A stretch of DNA of 64,000 bases from Verrucomicrobiales bacterium (GTDB lineage Bacteria; Verrucomicrobiota; Verrucomicrobiia; Verrucomicrobiales; V1-33): NCBI GenBank assembly GCA_028293125.1, contig JAQGPJ010000071.1, positions 62,001 to 126,000 of the forward strand, read 5' to 3'. The translations under genes and the position numbers were made by a program. Positions 1 to 9,500 of this stretch are shown here, one piece after another (position 1 is the stretch's first letter; each line of letters begins with the position of its first letter). The notes beneath the pieces were generated by a model. That model saw nothing but the letters and a program-made list of their open reading frames with translations, was not told the DNA's origin and searched no databases.

Positions 1-2
1 AG

Positions 3-269
3 CGGCACAACGCCAACAATGTGGGAGGGGATATCACCGGCGGGGTGATGGATCTTTCCCAGATGTTCACCCGGCCCGTCGCCCGCTGGAATCCCTGGAC
101 CACGCCGGACCGCGGGATCTTCATCTGCTCCAGTTCCACGCCCCCCGGAGGCGGTGTCCACGGCATGTGCGGGCACCACGCGGCGCTGACGGCCTTGAGA
201 AAAGTCTTCGGCCTCCGGCCCCAGGGATTCGGCAGCGTGGACCCGGCGGAGACGGGATCCCGAGCCTGA
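3..269 (+). CDS. Phytoene desaturase-like FAD oxidoreductase, C-terminal fragment
   Basis: This is the 3' end of a gene that begins left of the window; the frame is open from base 3. The 88 visible residues match the C-terminus of the phytoene-desaturase/CrtI-like flavoprotein family, where the second half of the FAD-binding fold carries an N-P-x-x-T-P ... S-S-T-P-P-G-G-G-V-H-G-M-C-G motif followed by H-A-A. Here that stretch is NPWTTPDRGIFICSSSTPPG and onward. Such enzymes dehydrogenate or isomerise carotenoid precursors, or act on related polyprenoid or retinol-like substrates. The fragment cannot tell which. It is 118 bases upstream of the peroxiredoxin start on the same strand. Confidence 0.8.
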   Translation, partial: RHNANNVGGDITGGVMDLSQMFTRPVARWNPWTTPDRGIFICSSSTPPGGGVHGMCGHHAALTALRKVFGLRPQGFGSVDPAETGSRA

Positions 270-387
270 TCGGGGAATGTGCGGCCAAGCCGCACCGGGC
301 GGCACGATGGGGTTGACCTCCGGCGGCGGCGGCGTTATGCGACCAGCCCCACCGATCCGATTTTCAACCCTCACCGCACTCCCTGTT

Positions 388-882
388 ATGGCACTCGCAC
401 CCGGCACCAAGGCTCCTGATTTCAAGCTCACCACCCTCGGCGCCAACGGCCCTGAGTATGTCACCCTGAGCGACCAGGCCGGGAAAACCAACACCCTCCT
501 GCTGTTTGTGCCCATGGCCTTCACGGGTGGCTGCACCAAGGAGCTTTGTGAAATCTCCGCGGGTCTGAATGACTTCACGGGCCTGAACGCCACCGTGCTC
601 GCCATCAGCGGCGACAACCCCTTTGCCCAGGCGGCGTGGGCTGAGAAGGAGAACATCAAAGTTCCCCTGCTCAGCGATTACGACCACACCGTCGCCAAGG
701 CCTACGATGTGGCCTACGACAGCTTCCTGCCGGAGAAAAACCTCGGCCAGGCCGGCGTGGCCAAGCGCTCCGTCTTCATCGTGGACCGCGAGGGTGTGAT
801 CCAGTATGCCGAATCCTACGATTCCCCCAGCGAACTGCCCGACTTCGCAATCATCAAAACCAAACTTGAGGCCCTGAAGTAG
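388..882 (+). CDS. Peroxiredoxin, AhpE/BCP type
   Basis: A thiol peroxidase of 164 residues that would reduce hydroperoxides in the cytoplasm using a thiol donor. The peroxidatic motif P-x-x-x-T-x-x-C is present (PMAFTGGC, Cys49), and a second cysteine follows at position 54 in TKELC, the C-x4-C spacing seen in BCP/PrxQ-type enzymes where it acts as resolving cysteine. The open frame extends upstream to 277, but family members start with M-x-L-x-x-G-x-x-A-P-D-F, so ATG 388 (MALAPGTKAPDF) is chosen. No signal peptide is seen from that start. A distinction between AhpE-like and BCP-like subclasses cannot be made by eye. Confidence 0.9.
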   Translation: MALAPGTKAPDFKLTTLGANGPEYVTLSDQAGKTNTLLLFVPMAFTGGCTKELCEISAGLNDFTGLNATVLAISGDNPFAQAAWAEKENIKVPLLSDYDHTVAKAYDVAYDSFLPEKNLGQAGVAKRSVFIVDREGVIQYAESYDSPSELPDFAIIKTKLEALK

Positions 883-949
883 GAACCAGCAAGTCCCGGC
901 CTTTTTTGCCCCTGTTTCTGTTTCTGTCTCTGTCCATCATTCGTCCGCC

Positions 950-1342
950 ATGCCCCATTACGATTACGTCTGCGAAAAATGCGGCCACGAGTTCGAAATC
1001 TTTCAGTCGATGAACGACAAGCACCTCACCAAGTGCCCCCAGAAAGGCTGCAAAGGCAAGGTGCGCCGCAAAATCGGCACCGGCGCCGGCCTCGTGTTCA
1101 AGGGCAGCGGCTTCTACATCACCGACTACCGCAGCGAGTCCTATAAAACCGCGGCCAAACAGGACAGCGCGGCGGCTTCCTCCGCAGCATCGCCAGCGTC
1201 CTCATCCGAGCCCTCCGCAGCCTCATCTCCCGCCTCCGGGAGCGGAAGCGGCAACAGCGGCGGCGGCGGTGAGAAAAGCACTCCCGCCCCCAAAGCGGAA
1301 AACAAGACCCCCGCCGCGAAAAAATCCAAGCCGGAGACGTAG
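950..1342 (+). CDS. FmdB-family zinc-ribbon protein with long low-complexity tail
   Basis: The first ~75 residues form the small zinc ribbon of the FmdB family (putative regulatory protein): MPHYDYVCEKCGHEFEIFQS with Cys8/Cys11, and a second pair Cys29/Cys34. The conserved V-F-K-G-S-G-F-Y-x-T-D-Y-R segment follows. In this family the second pair is commonly CPxC, whereas here it is spaced CPQKGC. The remaining ~55 residues are Ser/Ala-rich, then Gly-rich, then Lys/Pro/Ala-rich, and are likely disordered. The molecular role of the family is not settled; a metal-binding regulatory role is the usual suggestion. The gene is 67 bases after the peroxiredoxin, same strand, and may be co-transcribed. 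Confidence 0.85.
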   Translation: MPHYDYVCEKCGHEFEIFQSMNDKHLTKCPQKGCKGKVRRKIGTGAGLVFKGSGFYITDYRSESYKTAAKQDSAAASSAASPASSSEPSAASSPASGSGSGNSGGGGEKSTPAPKAENKTPAAKKSKPET

Positions 1343-1487
1343 CCGCAGAGGGTTGGATACAGGCGGGAACAAACGGCCGGCTGACATTTCCCGTGCGCTG
1401 ACACAACGGTATTCTGTTGATGGCGGGAACCGGCATCCGTGCCGAATGCCCGGAATAGAAGCCCGAACAAGCACTCTGCCACCTGTC

Positions 1488-1853
1488 ATGAAGCGGATCC
1501 GGAACTCCGAAGACCATGAGAAGGCGCTGAAGCGTCTTGCGGAGCTCATGACAGCTGATTCCGAAGGGGGCTCCAAAGAGGAGATGGAACTCGGCCTCCT
1601 TGCTTCCTTTGTGGAGGATTACGAGAAACGCACGGTCATGATCCCCGCACCCACTCCTGCGGAGGCCATCCGATTCCGCTTGGAGCAGGCAGGGCTGAAA
1701 CAGCGGGATCTGATTCCCTTCATCGGCTCAAAAAGCCGGGTGTCCGAGGTGCTGTCGGGAAAACGCGAACTGACTCCTGAAATGGTCTACAAACTTCATG
1801 CAGGTCTGGGCATACGGGCAGCGATGGTCAAAGCCGGGAACTGGCCTGACTGA
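1488..1853 (+). CDS. HigA-like antitoxin / HTH transcriptional regulator (orphan)
   Basis: A 121-residue protein with the two-part layout of HigA-family regulators (COG5499 type). There is an N-terminal helical region beginning MKRIRNSEDHEKALKRLAEL and a C-terminal helix-turn-helix around residues 60-110 with the characteristic core GLKQRDLIPFIGSKSRVSEV followed by LSGKRELT. In type II toxin-antitoxin loci such a protein binds its toxin and represses the operon. The frame is open from 1269, but ATG 1488 gives the family N-terminus. The 145 bases upstream are too short for a HigB toxin and no toxin-like frame follows, so this copy looks solitary and may act as an ordinary regulator. Confidence 0.75.
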   Translation: MKRIRNSEDHEKALKRLAELMTADSEGGSKEEMELGLLASFVEDYEKRTVMIPAPTPAEAIRFRLEQAGLKQRDLIPFIGSKSRVSEVLSGKRELTPEMVYKLHAGLGIRAAMVKAGNWPD

Positions 1854-2274
1854 TGATGGGGGATGGCGATGCCTTTGGAGGCCCCTGCTCCACTATGTTA
1901 TGAAAAATGATCAGCGCCATCAGGGCGGCGGTGCCGAAGGTACAGATTTCCGTGATGGGGACCCGCTTCAACCTGCGTTCAAGACCAGGATTGACCCTCA
2001 GCAGGGTCCATGAGGCCCAGGCGCGGTGGAAAAAATAAAATGCCACCCCGGCGCAGGCCAGAACGAGTATGGAAAAACCCAGAGCGGAGCTGGCATGGGA
2101 GCCAAGGATGCTGGCCAAATAAATCCACACCCAGTTCCTTATCCATGAATTGCGGAATCTGTCATTCTCAAAAAATGGCTTCCGGGGGAGCAGGCCCACC
2201 GCCGCGCGGTAGTCCGCGATGACAGCGGCATAACGCTCCCAGGTCCGGACCAGAAAAAAGGAGGGAAACCCCAC
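1828..2274 (-). CDS. Small uncharacterised membrane protein
   Basis: A 148-codon frame from a GTG at 2274, with at least two hydrophobic segments: VWIYLASILGSHASSALGFS/ILVLACAGVAFYFF in the middle and FGTAALMALIIFHNIV near the end. The frame stays open about 40 bases further upstream and there encodes another hydrophobic stretch (LLIPILILLPGVAIAALVG) before a stop near 2322, with no ATG. The true N-terminus may therefore include this helix through an unusual start, or may be lost to a frameshift. It overlaps the end of the HigA-like gene by 26 bases, convergently. I do not recognise the family. Hydrophobic pattern and charge distribution support a real or recently lost protein. Confidence 0.45.
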   Translation of the reverse strand: MGFPSFFLVRTWERYAAVIADYRAAVGLLPRKPFFENDRFRNSWIRNWVWIYLASILGSHASSALGFSILVLACAGVAFYFFHRAWASWTLLRVNPGLERRLKRVPITEICTFGTAALMALIIFHNIVEQGPPKASPSPIISQASSRL

Positions 2275-2815
2275 CAGCGCGGCGATCGCGACACCAGGCA
2301 GCAGGATCAGGATGGGAATGAGTAAAATTCAACCGGTGATTTCCTAGGAGATAAAGGAAAGAAACATACTCAAGTTCGGGTTGGAGGGTGAACAACGTTG
2401 GGCCTATTTTCCATGATTGTTGGATCCCTGCAACTGGCAGGTGACTGCGAGCCGGATAGGGAAACGCTGCGGGGAAAAATTTCATGGCACAACCCGACGG
2501 TGACCAGCGTCCGGGACTAAAGTCGTACAGGGAGGCCATCCGGCTTCCTGACAAAAGTCAATACGAGGACCATAGTCCTATGGTGATTCCTGGCGGCGTA
2601 TGTGATGGTCCGGCATGACCATATCAGCCCCGTGTGATTCCCATCACAAAAAACGATGGCTGAAAACCGGTCGTCACCGGCTGATCAAGCGGGGAAAGCA
2701 ATGCTGCCGCGGGTGTTGTGATCGACCAGTGTCAGCTCGGGTTTGTGCTGGTCATCTCTTGGACGGCGGGAAAACAATATTTAATAATATCCAATTTTAT
2801 TTAACTGATTCACCT
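2275..2815. other. Intergenic region, AT-rich near the NHL gene
   Basis: No convincing gene is seen. The last 60 bases before ATG 2816 are strikingly AT-rich for this genome (aaaacaatatttaataatat and following), which suggests the promoter and leader of the NHL protein gene, but I cannot assign -35 and -10 boxes. A minus-strand frame across 2316-2500 is a possible remnant of the N-terminus of the small membrane protein. Confidence 0.4.
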
Positions 2816-5233
2816 ATGAAAAAATCAACACTCCGACTCAGCCTTGCGGCTTGCGCCCTCACCGTCAGCACGGCTCCGGGGGGTTTCCAGACCCACCAGC
2901 CGGCGGAGGTGATTCTGGGGAATCTGTATGCCCCGACCCAGGCGCTTTATTATCCCATGGGGATCACGGTGGACCCGGTCACGAAAAAAATCTTTGTCTG
3001 TGACACGGGCAGCAACCGGATCCTCCGTTTTCCCGCCGCCGCCGGAGTGACGCCCAAACTTCATCCGGAGGCGGTTCTGGGTCAGGAGAACATGATTGAC
3101 CGGTCATCAGGCACCACGAAGCACCATCTTGACTCTCCCCAAGCAGTGGTTTTTGACGCCGCCGGTCATCTTTGGGTGTCGGATTCCGCGAACAATCGGG
3201 TGCTTCGTTATGACAATCCATCGGTTGGGGAAACCCCGGCTCCCAGCGGAGTGCTCGGGCGTCCTGATTTCGTGACATCCCAGCACGGGTTGGGCGCGGC
3301 CGGCATGTGGAAACCCTCGTCCATGGCCTGTTCAGGCACCACTCTTTATGTGGTGGATGAATCCAACAAACGGGTGCTGCGTTTCGATAATGCCGCCGCC
3401 AAAGCCAATGGCGCCCCTGCCCAGGCGGTTTTCGGACAGGCGGATTTCAACAGCGGAGTCTCCGGTCTCACCGCTAAGAATTTTTCGGTCCCGGGAGGAG
3501 TGGCCCTCACCACCGAAGGCAGTTCCACCACCTTATGGGTATCGGATGTTGACAATGCGCGGGTGCTCGGTTTTCCCAATCCGAACGCCGGCGGCCCCGC
3601 GGGCGCCACAGCCACGCGGGTGCTGGGGCAGGCTGATTTCACCACCAAAGCCAACAACGGCTTTGTAGGGGCCGGGAACCTGTTCTGGCCGGGGCAGCTG
3701 ACCGCCTCCGGCAACAGCCTTTATCTGGCGGACACCGGCTTCTTCCGGGTCCTCCGCTGGGATTCGCCCGGGAGCGGCCAGAACAATCAACTGGCTGCCA
3801 TGGTTTACGGACAGTCGGATTTTTCTTCCGGCAAAGCAGGCACCGCCACCGGGGCCGGGAATGTGCGTGGAGTCTTTGCCGATGGGGACGGAGCGCTTTG
3901 GGTCACCGATATCCAGAAAAACCGGGTGGTGCGTTATGATCAGGCCCGGCAGAAGCCCATGGATTCCGACTTCGATTTTGTGCTGGCCCCTGAAGGAAAC
4001 GATATTCAGGATCCGCCCAGCTTTGGTTCAGGCTTGGCCATTGATCCCGTCTCCGGCAAAGTCTATGTCTCCGATGCCCCGAAAAACCGGGTGCTGCGTT
4101 TCTCCAGCTATGCGGTCCTGGTGGCCGGATACCGGCCGGAGGCAGTGTTTGGTCAGACCGATTTCGCGGGTAAGGATCCGGGTGTCCAATCCACAAGAAT
4201 GAATGCTCCCACGGCTCTGGCCTGTGATTCCAATGATCAGCTCTGGGTGGCGGACACAGGCAACAACCGGGTTCTGCGTTTCACCAATGCCTCAACCCGA
4301 TCCAATGGCCCGGTATCCGGCACGCTGCTCGGACAGCTGGCTTACGGCCTGGGCGGCAGTTCGGCGGGGGCCGGCCGCATGAATGCGCCACGCGGCCTGG
4401 CGGTTGACGGGCAGGGGACCCTGTGGGTGGCGGACTCCGGCAATAACCGGCTCCTGCGCTTCAATCTGGCTCCCTTCAAAGCCAATGGAGCCGTGCCGGA
4501 TGGGTATCAGGGGCAGGCTACGGCCACGGCCAGCGCCCCCGGCCTGACCAGCCGGAATCTGAATTTACCCACCGGGCTGACCCTGAACGCCGGTCGGCTC
4601 TGGGTGCTGGATGGAGGCAATAACCGAGTGCTCCGTTTCGACAGCATCGCCGGACGCTCAAATTTCGCCGCCGCCGACGGGGTGCTGGGACAGCCGGGCT
4701 TCATCACCAAAACCGCCGGCTCCGGCGCGGCGGAGATGAGTGTGGGCGAGGGATGCCTGGTGGTGGACTCCTTCGGGCGGCTTTATGTCAGCGAACGCGA
4801 CAACCGGCGCATCACCTGGTTCAACGCCGCCGCCGGCAAAACCAACGGCGGCATGGCCAACGGGGTGCTGGGCAGATCCGGTTTCGGCGCCACCGACGAC
4901 AGCTGGGACCATCTGCATGTGGGCAAGGTCACCGGCATCGCCATGGATCCCCGTGGATCGCTCTGGGCCGCCGATTCCCTCCGCAACCGGGTGCTGCGTT
5001 TTTCCCCGGTCACACCGGCGGTCACCGCCTGTGAAATGGGAGCCAATAACCATTTCAACATGACCTTCAAAAGCACCACCGGAGCCTTTTATCAGGCGGA
5101 ACGCAGCGCGGATCTGAAAACCTGGACCCCGTCGGGCGCCAAAGTGCAGGCGATCGGTGAAATTGCGGTCTGGAGCGACCCGGCGCTGGCCTCAGGCAAA
5201 CAGTTCTACCGTCTCCGGGAGGTTGCCCCGTGA
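2816..5233 (+). CDS. Secreted NHL-repeat beta-propeller protein
   Basis: An 805-residue protein with an N-terminal signal peptide (MKKSTLRLSLAACALTVSTA). It carries about twelve NHL-type repeats, each containing a variant of L-W-V-A-D-x-x-N-N-R-V-L-R-F, for example SNRILRF, NNRVLRY, NKRVLRF, NNRLLRF and RNRVLRF. Between them lie recurring G-Q-x-D-F linkers (AVFGQADF, RVLGQADF, MVYGQSDF). Twelve repeats would fit two six-bladed propellers. The last ~80 residues form a separate domain ending KQFYRLREVAP, a tail type seen on many verrucomicrobial exported proteins. Open frame begins at 2615; ATG 2816 is chosen because the signal peptide starts there. Ligand unknown; NHL propellers usually bind proteins, RNA or sugars. 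Confidence 0.85.
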   Translation: MKKSTLRLSLAACALTVSTAPGGFQTHQPAEVILGNLYAPTQALYYPMGITVDPVTKKIFVCDTGSNRILRFPAAAGVTPKLHPEAVLGQENMIDRSSGTTKHHLDSPQAVVFDAAGHLWVSDSANNRVLRYDNPSVGETPAPSGVLGRPDFVTSQHGLGAAGMWKPSSMACSGTTLYVVDESNKRVLRFDNAAAKANGAPAQAVFGQADFNSGVSGLTAKNFSVPGGVALTTEGSSTTLWVSDVDNARVLGFPNPNAGGPAGATATRVLGQADFTTKANNGFVGAGNLFWPGQLTASGNSLYLADTGFFRVLRWDSPGSGQNNQLAAMVYGQSDFSSGKAGTATGAGNVRGVFADGDGALWVTDIQKNRVVRYDQARQKPMDSDFDFVLAPEGNDIQDPPSFGSGLAIDPVSGKVYVSDAPKNRVLRFSSYAVLVAGYRPEAVFGQTDFAGKDPGVQSTRMNAPTALACDSNDQLWVADTGNNRVLRFTNASTRSNGPVSGTLLGQLAYGLGGSSAGAGRMNAPRGLAVDGQGTLWVADSGNNRLLRFNLAPFKANGAVPDGYQGQATATASAPGLTSRNLNLPTGLTLNAGRLWVLDGGNNRVLRFDSIAGRSNFAAADGVLGQPGFITKTAGSGAAEMSVGEGCLVVDSFGRLYVSERDNRRITWFNAAAGKTNGGMANGVLGRSGFGATDDSWDHLHVGKVTGIAMDPRGSLWAADSLRNRVLRFSPVTPAVTACEMGANNHFNMTFKSTTGAFYQAERSADLKTWTPSGAKVQAIGEIAVWSDPALASGKQFYRLREVAP

Positions 5234-5430
5234 TACCGCTGAAAAGAAGGCAGGAATGCAAAGTCCGTCTGATCCTTGGGTGCCTGTGCCTGTTCCTTTT
5301 TCAGCTCAGTGCCTGCCGCCGTCTGTCTCCTTGGGAGGTTTACCGCACTCAAAACCAACCCGCATTCAAATCAGTGCTCTGGGGCGGATTTTGTCCGGCT
5401 GTCCAGAGTGTCTCAATCAGGGGCTGCTGA
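5230..5430 (+). CDS. Possible small lipoprotein
   Basis: A 66-codon frame starting at a GTG that overlaps the stop codon of the NHL protein gene (GTGA), which would allow translational coupling. The N-terminus has a basic region and a hydrophobic stretch followed by a lipobox-like LSAC (VRLILGCLCLFLFQLSAC), so the product could be lipidated at that cysteine. The rest is short and has no recognised domain. No homology is recognised and coding bias is weak, so it may be fortuitous. Confidence 0.3.
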   Translation: MIPLKRRQECKVRLILGCLCLFLFQLSACRRLSPWEVYRTQNQPAFKSVLWGGFCPAVQSVSIRGC

Positions 5431-5436
5431 AATGTC

Positions 5437-5471
5437 AAAAAAAGGGGTGACCGCCACTGGGCAGTCACCCC
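5437..5471 (-). terminator. Rho-independent terminator of the ThuA-like gene
   Basis: An 8-bp perfect stem (ggggtgac / gtcacccc, 5444-5451 with 5464-5471) has a run of seven A at 5437-5443 on the plus strand. Read on the minus strand this is a GC stem followed by seven U, placed about 95 bases after the stop of the ThuA-like gene. Confidence 0.8.
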
Positions 5472-5564
5472 GGAAAGGAGTTTGTTGATTGGCCCGCCAT
5501 GCGGGGTGCGGGCTGTCGGCTGAATATAGAATCTGAACCGGAAGCCGGATCCGGGTCCGCCTGC

Positions 5565-6461
5565 TTACTTGGCGGGGGCCGGAGCAGCGGCCTTGGCCTC
5601 ATAGCCGGGGGCGGGTTTGCCTTCGGCAGTGAGGTGGCCGGTGGACCAGAGAAGGCCGCGGGTCACGAGGTCGAGGTATTTGTCGTCCGCCACGGTCTCG
5701 TTGTTGTGGCCGATGGTGGTGGAGAAGACGCGGGTCTTTTTGGGGCCGTACTCATGGCTCCAAGCCACCACAGTCTCGCTGTTGCCCTGCTTGCCCTTGG
5801 CGATGGCCTGGGTGCCGTCGTGGATTTTGATGTTGTTGTAGAGCTCCTCGTTCACGGTGGTCCAGTTTTCCAGACCGTCGGCGATAGTGCCCTTCTGATA
5901 GGTGATTTCGATGGGCTTCTGGGGGCCGTGGCCGCTGGACTGGAGGCCGATGTAGTCGAACCACAGGGATGCGTCGGTGCCGCTGGTGACGGTTTTGCCG
6001 ACATCCGCCGCGGTGCGGTAGGAGTGCATGGCGCAGTGCAGGTTCACGCCGGGGACGCCGTTGCGGTGGGGCTCCAGGATGCGGTTCACCACGGTCAGGT
6101 CCTTGATGTCGGCGGAGCACTCGTCGTGGATCACCACGTCGTAGCCCTCGGCCCAATTCGCTTTGTCGTAGCAGGTGAAGGTGGCTTTGGTGCTGGTATC
6201 GCTGGAGTAGCAGATATCGACCACCAGGTTGGCGCGCTCCTCCAGGCCGGCCTTGAGGATGTCCTTCTGCTTGCCGTAGTCGTGGCAGCAGCCGCCTAGG
6301 ACCAGCAGAGCCTTCAGAGGCTGGACAGTTTCGACGACACCGGCGGAGGCGGGGGCGGGGGCGGGGGCGGCGAGAACCGTGTCCTCACCGGTGGCGAGGA
6401 AAACGATGCCGGTGCTGAACAGGGCGGCGAGGGGCAGGGCGGTGAGAAGCCGGGATTTCAT
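5565..6461 (-). CDS. ThuA-like domain protein, exported
   Basis: A 298-residue protein with a signal peptide (MKSRLLTALPLAALFSTGIV...) and an Ala/Pro linker. A ThuA-like glutamine-amidotransferase-fold domain follows (residues ~48-270). Supporting features are the first strand and loop KALLVLGGCCHDYGKQ, the segment GVNLHCAMHSYR and the late motif FSTTIGHNNETV, all typical of the trehalose-utilisation/ThuA family common in Verrucomicrobiota and Planctomycetota. The classical amidotransferase triad is not obvious. The family is often linked with carbohydrate use, but this neighbourhood gives no substrate. The signal-peptide/linker region contains a short G-rich repeat in the DNA (ggggcgggggcgggggcggc). 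A strong terminator follows. Confidence 0.85.
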   Translation of the reverse strand: MKSRLLTALPLAALFSTGIVFLATGEDTVLAAPAPAPASAGVVETVQPLKALLVLGGCCHDYGKQKDILKAGLEERANLVVDICYSSDTSTKATFTCYDKANWAEGYDVVIHDECSADIKDLTVVNRILEPHRNGVPGVNLHCAMHSYRTAADVGKTVTSGTDASLWFDYIGLQSSGHGPQKPIEITYQKGTIADGLENWTTVNEELYNNIKIHDGTQAIAKGKQGNSETVVAWSHEYGPKKTRVFSTTIGHNNETVADDKYLDLVTRGLLWSTGHLTAEGKPAPGYEAKAAAPAPAK

Positions 6462-6554
6462 GAGTGGAAGGAAGGTGGTGTTGGTGGAGGAGGAGTCTGC
6501 GGTGCGGGTTCAGTTACGGGTTTAGTGCCCTGGTCTATCCCTGTGCAACCCTTT

Positions 6555-9500
6555 TCATATTTCCGGGGATGCGGAGCCGGCCCCCCAGCCGCCGCCGCCG
6601 GGGGTGCGCAGGTGCAGGGTGGTCCCCGCCTCCACGGCCAGGGTGACCGTGCCGGGCAGGTCCTGACGGGTGCCGTCGGGCAGGGTCAGCCATTGACCGC
6701 CGCAGGCCCCCGGTCCCCCGCCCGCAAGGCCGATGGGCGGAGTGAGCCGGTGCTCCGTGAGCAGGGAAACGGTGAGCGGCGCGCGGAAATGATAGCGCCG
6801 CACAGCCCCGCAGCCGCCGGGGAAGGCACCGGCCCCGCCGGAGTGCGGGCGGATTGAGAACTCCTCCAGCCGCACGGGGTAGCGGCGCTCCAGAATCTCC
6901 ATGTCGGTGATGGCGGTGTTGGTCATGTGGGTGTGCACGGCATCCGTGCCCGCATACCCCGGCCCCGCGCCGGAGCCGCCGCAGACGGTTTCGTAATGCC
7001 CGAACGAGGCATTGCCGAAAATGACGTTGTTCATGGTCCCCTGGCTGCCGGCCTCCAGCCCCAAGGCATGCAGCAGGGTGTCCACCACCCGCTGGCTGGT
7101 CTCCACATTGCCGCCCACCACCGCCGGGGACTGCGCGGGATCCTCCGCGAAGTCCGGATTCAGAAAACCCGGCGGCAGCACGAGGTCCACCAGATCCAGA
7201 AAACCCTCATTCAGCGGGATGGGTTCCCCCGTCCACAGCCGCAGCACGTACAGCACGGCGCTGCGGACCACGGCGGGGGTGGCGTTGCGGTTGCCGGGAT
7301 GCACCGCGCCGCTGCCAGTGAAATCGACCGTGAGCCGTCCCCCGGACTTGGTCAGGGAAACCGCGATCGGCGTGCCGTCGTCCAGCGCCTCCACCGCGCG
7401 GGCATCCGTCAGGGGGGCGGTCTCCAGCGTGCGCGCCAGGGCGCGGCGGGCCTGGGCGGTGAGTTGGCCCAGCCGGGCGCGGAGCGTCTCCTCCCCGTGG
7501 GCCTGGCAAAGCTCCAGCAGGGCGGCGGCTCCATGCCGGGCGGCGGCGGTCTGGGCGCGCAGGTCTGCGAGATTGTCCGCCAAAGCGCGGGTGGGGAAGG
7601 GAGCACGGGTCAGCCGGTCCGCGACCTCGTTTTCACAGGAGGCACCGGCCCTTACCAGATGCATGGGCGGCAGCACCACGCCCTCCTCCGCCAAATTCCG
7701 GGCAAAGGCGGGCATGGAGCCGGGCGTGATGCCGCCGATCTCCGCATGGTGCGCCCGGTTGGCAGTGTAGCCCAGCAGAGCGCCGGAGGGAGCGAAGACC
7801 GGGCAGATCACGGTCACATCCGGCAGATGGGATCCGCCGCAGGCCGGGTCGTTGGTCGCCAGCACATCCCCCGGCTGCGGGGGCAGCACGGCCACGCTGC
7901 GGCGCACGCATTCCCCCAAGGCGCCCAGATGCACCGGAATGTGCGGCGCGTTGACCAGCAGGCGTCCGTCCGCATCGAGCAGGGCGCAGGAGTAGTCCAG
8001 CCGCTCCTTCACGTTGGTGCTCACCGCCGTGCGGCGCAGCAGCTCGCCCATGGCATCGACCAGTCCCTGAAAGCGGCAGCGGAACAGCTCGGCGGTGGCG
8101 GCCTCGGACTCCGTTTCCGCAGGTGGTGGCTGTGGTTGTATCTGTGGCTGTGACTGCGGCGGCGGGAGCGTGGTGGAGGCGGAGGCGGGTGCCGGGGACT
8201 CAGAGGCTGCCGGGGAGGGAGCCAATGCGAAATCCGTTCCGCTTCCGCTTCTTCCGGAAATCCGCGCCAGCAGCCACGATCCCTGACTGCCTTGCCGCGC
8301 GGTCCAGCCGGGGTCGATGATCAGAGTGCTGAAGGCGTCCTGCAGCAGGTGCGGACGCGGGGCGGCGGGCGGTATGGAAAGAGCCAATGTTTCCGGAAAA
8401 ACCTCCGCCGCCTCCTCCGGCGCAGGCGGGGAGGCGATGACCCGCAGGGAGACCAGTTCCAAGGGGCGGTGGGGCGGTGGCGGATAGCCATAGAGTTTTT
8501 GAAATTCCTCCGCGAAGGCCGGTGCCAGACCAGCCGGGTCCGCAAAGTCCAGCGTCAGGCTGGTGTCCTGCCCCTGCAGCCGCACCTCCGCGAGGCGTCG
8601 GCGGATTTGGCCGGCGGGGTGGTTCAGGGAATGCAGGGCGCCGGCCTCCAGTTCAGCCACCACCGGTGGCAGATTCAGGACCGCGTCCGCCAGTGGCAGG
8701 AGAATCTGACGCTCCGCGAACCGTTCTGGCAGCGCGGCGGCAGCCCCGGAGGCGCTGAGCAGGCCCGCATCGCGGGGCACGAGGATTTGAGGAATGCCCA
8801 ACTGGTCCGCGATGGCGCAGGCATGCTGTGGACCGGCTCCTCCAAAGGCCACCAAGGTGCAGCCCGCGGGGTCCACTCCGTCGCGCACGGAGATGGACCG
8901 CACCGCCTCCGCCATGCGGCCCACGGCGATTTTCAGCAGTCCGTGGAGCAGTGTGGCGTCGTCGGCGGGAACCGGCAGGCCGTGGTCCGTCATTTTGCGC
9001 TTCAGGGCCTCCAGCGCCGCCAAGGCGGGCGGGCGGCTCAGGGGAATGCCGGCCTTTCCCGGATCCAGCCGGCCCAGCAGCAGATTCACATCCGTCAGGG
9101 TCAGGGGGCCGCCGCGCCCGTAGCAGGCGGGGCCGGGATCTGCTCCGGCGCTGCGGGGGCCGACGGTCAGGCCTGTGGGCGTGACATCGCAGATGGATCC
9201 ACCCCCGGCGGCCACCGTTTCGATGCGCAGGGAAGGGGCCAGAATGACCGACTGCCCCAGCCGCTGCTCGAACTGATACAGAAAATCCCCCTCCCAGCGC
9301 GCCACGTCCGTGCTGGTGCCGCCCATATCCAAGGTGAGAATCCGTGGCAAACCCGCGCGCCGGGCCGCAGCCGCGCAGCCGGCCACCCCGCCCGCCGGGC
9401 CGCTGAGCAGACTGTCGCGGGCGCGGAAGGTCCCCGGCTCCTCCAGCCCGCCGGCGCTGGTCAGGCAGAAAAAGGTCCGGGCCGCCGGCCCCAGGCAGGC

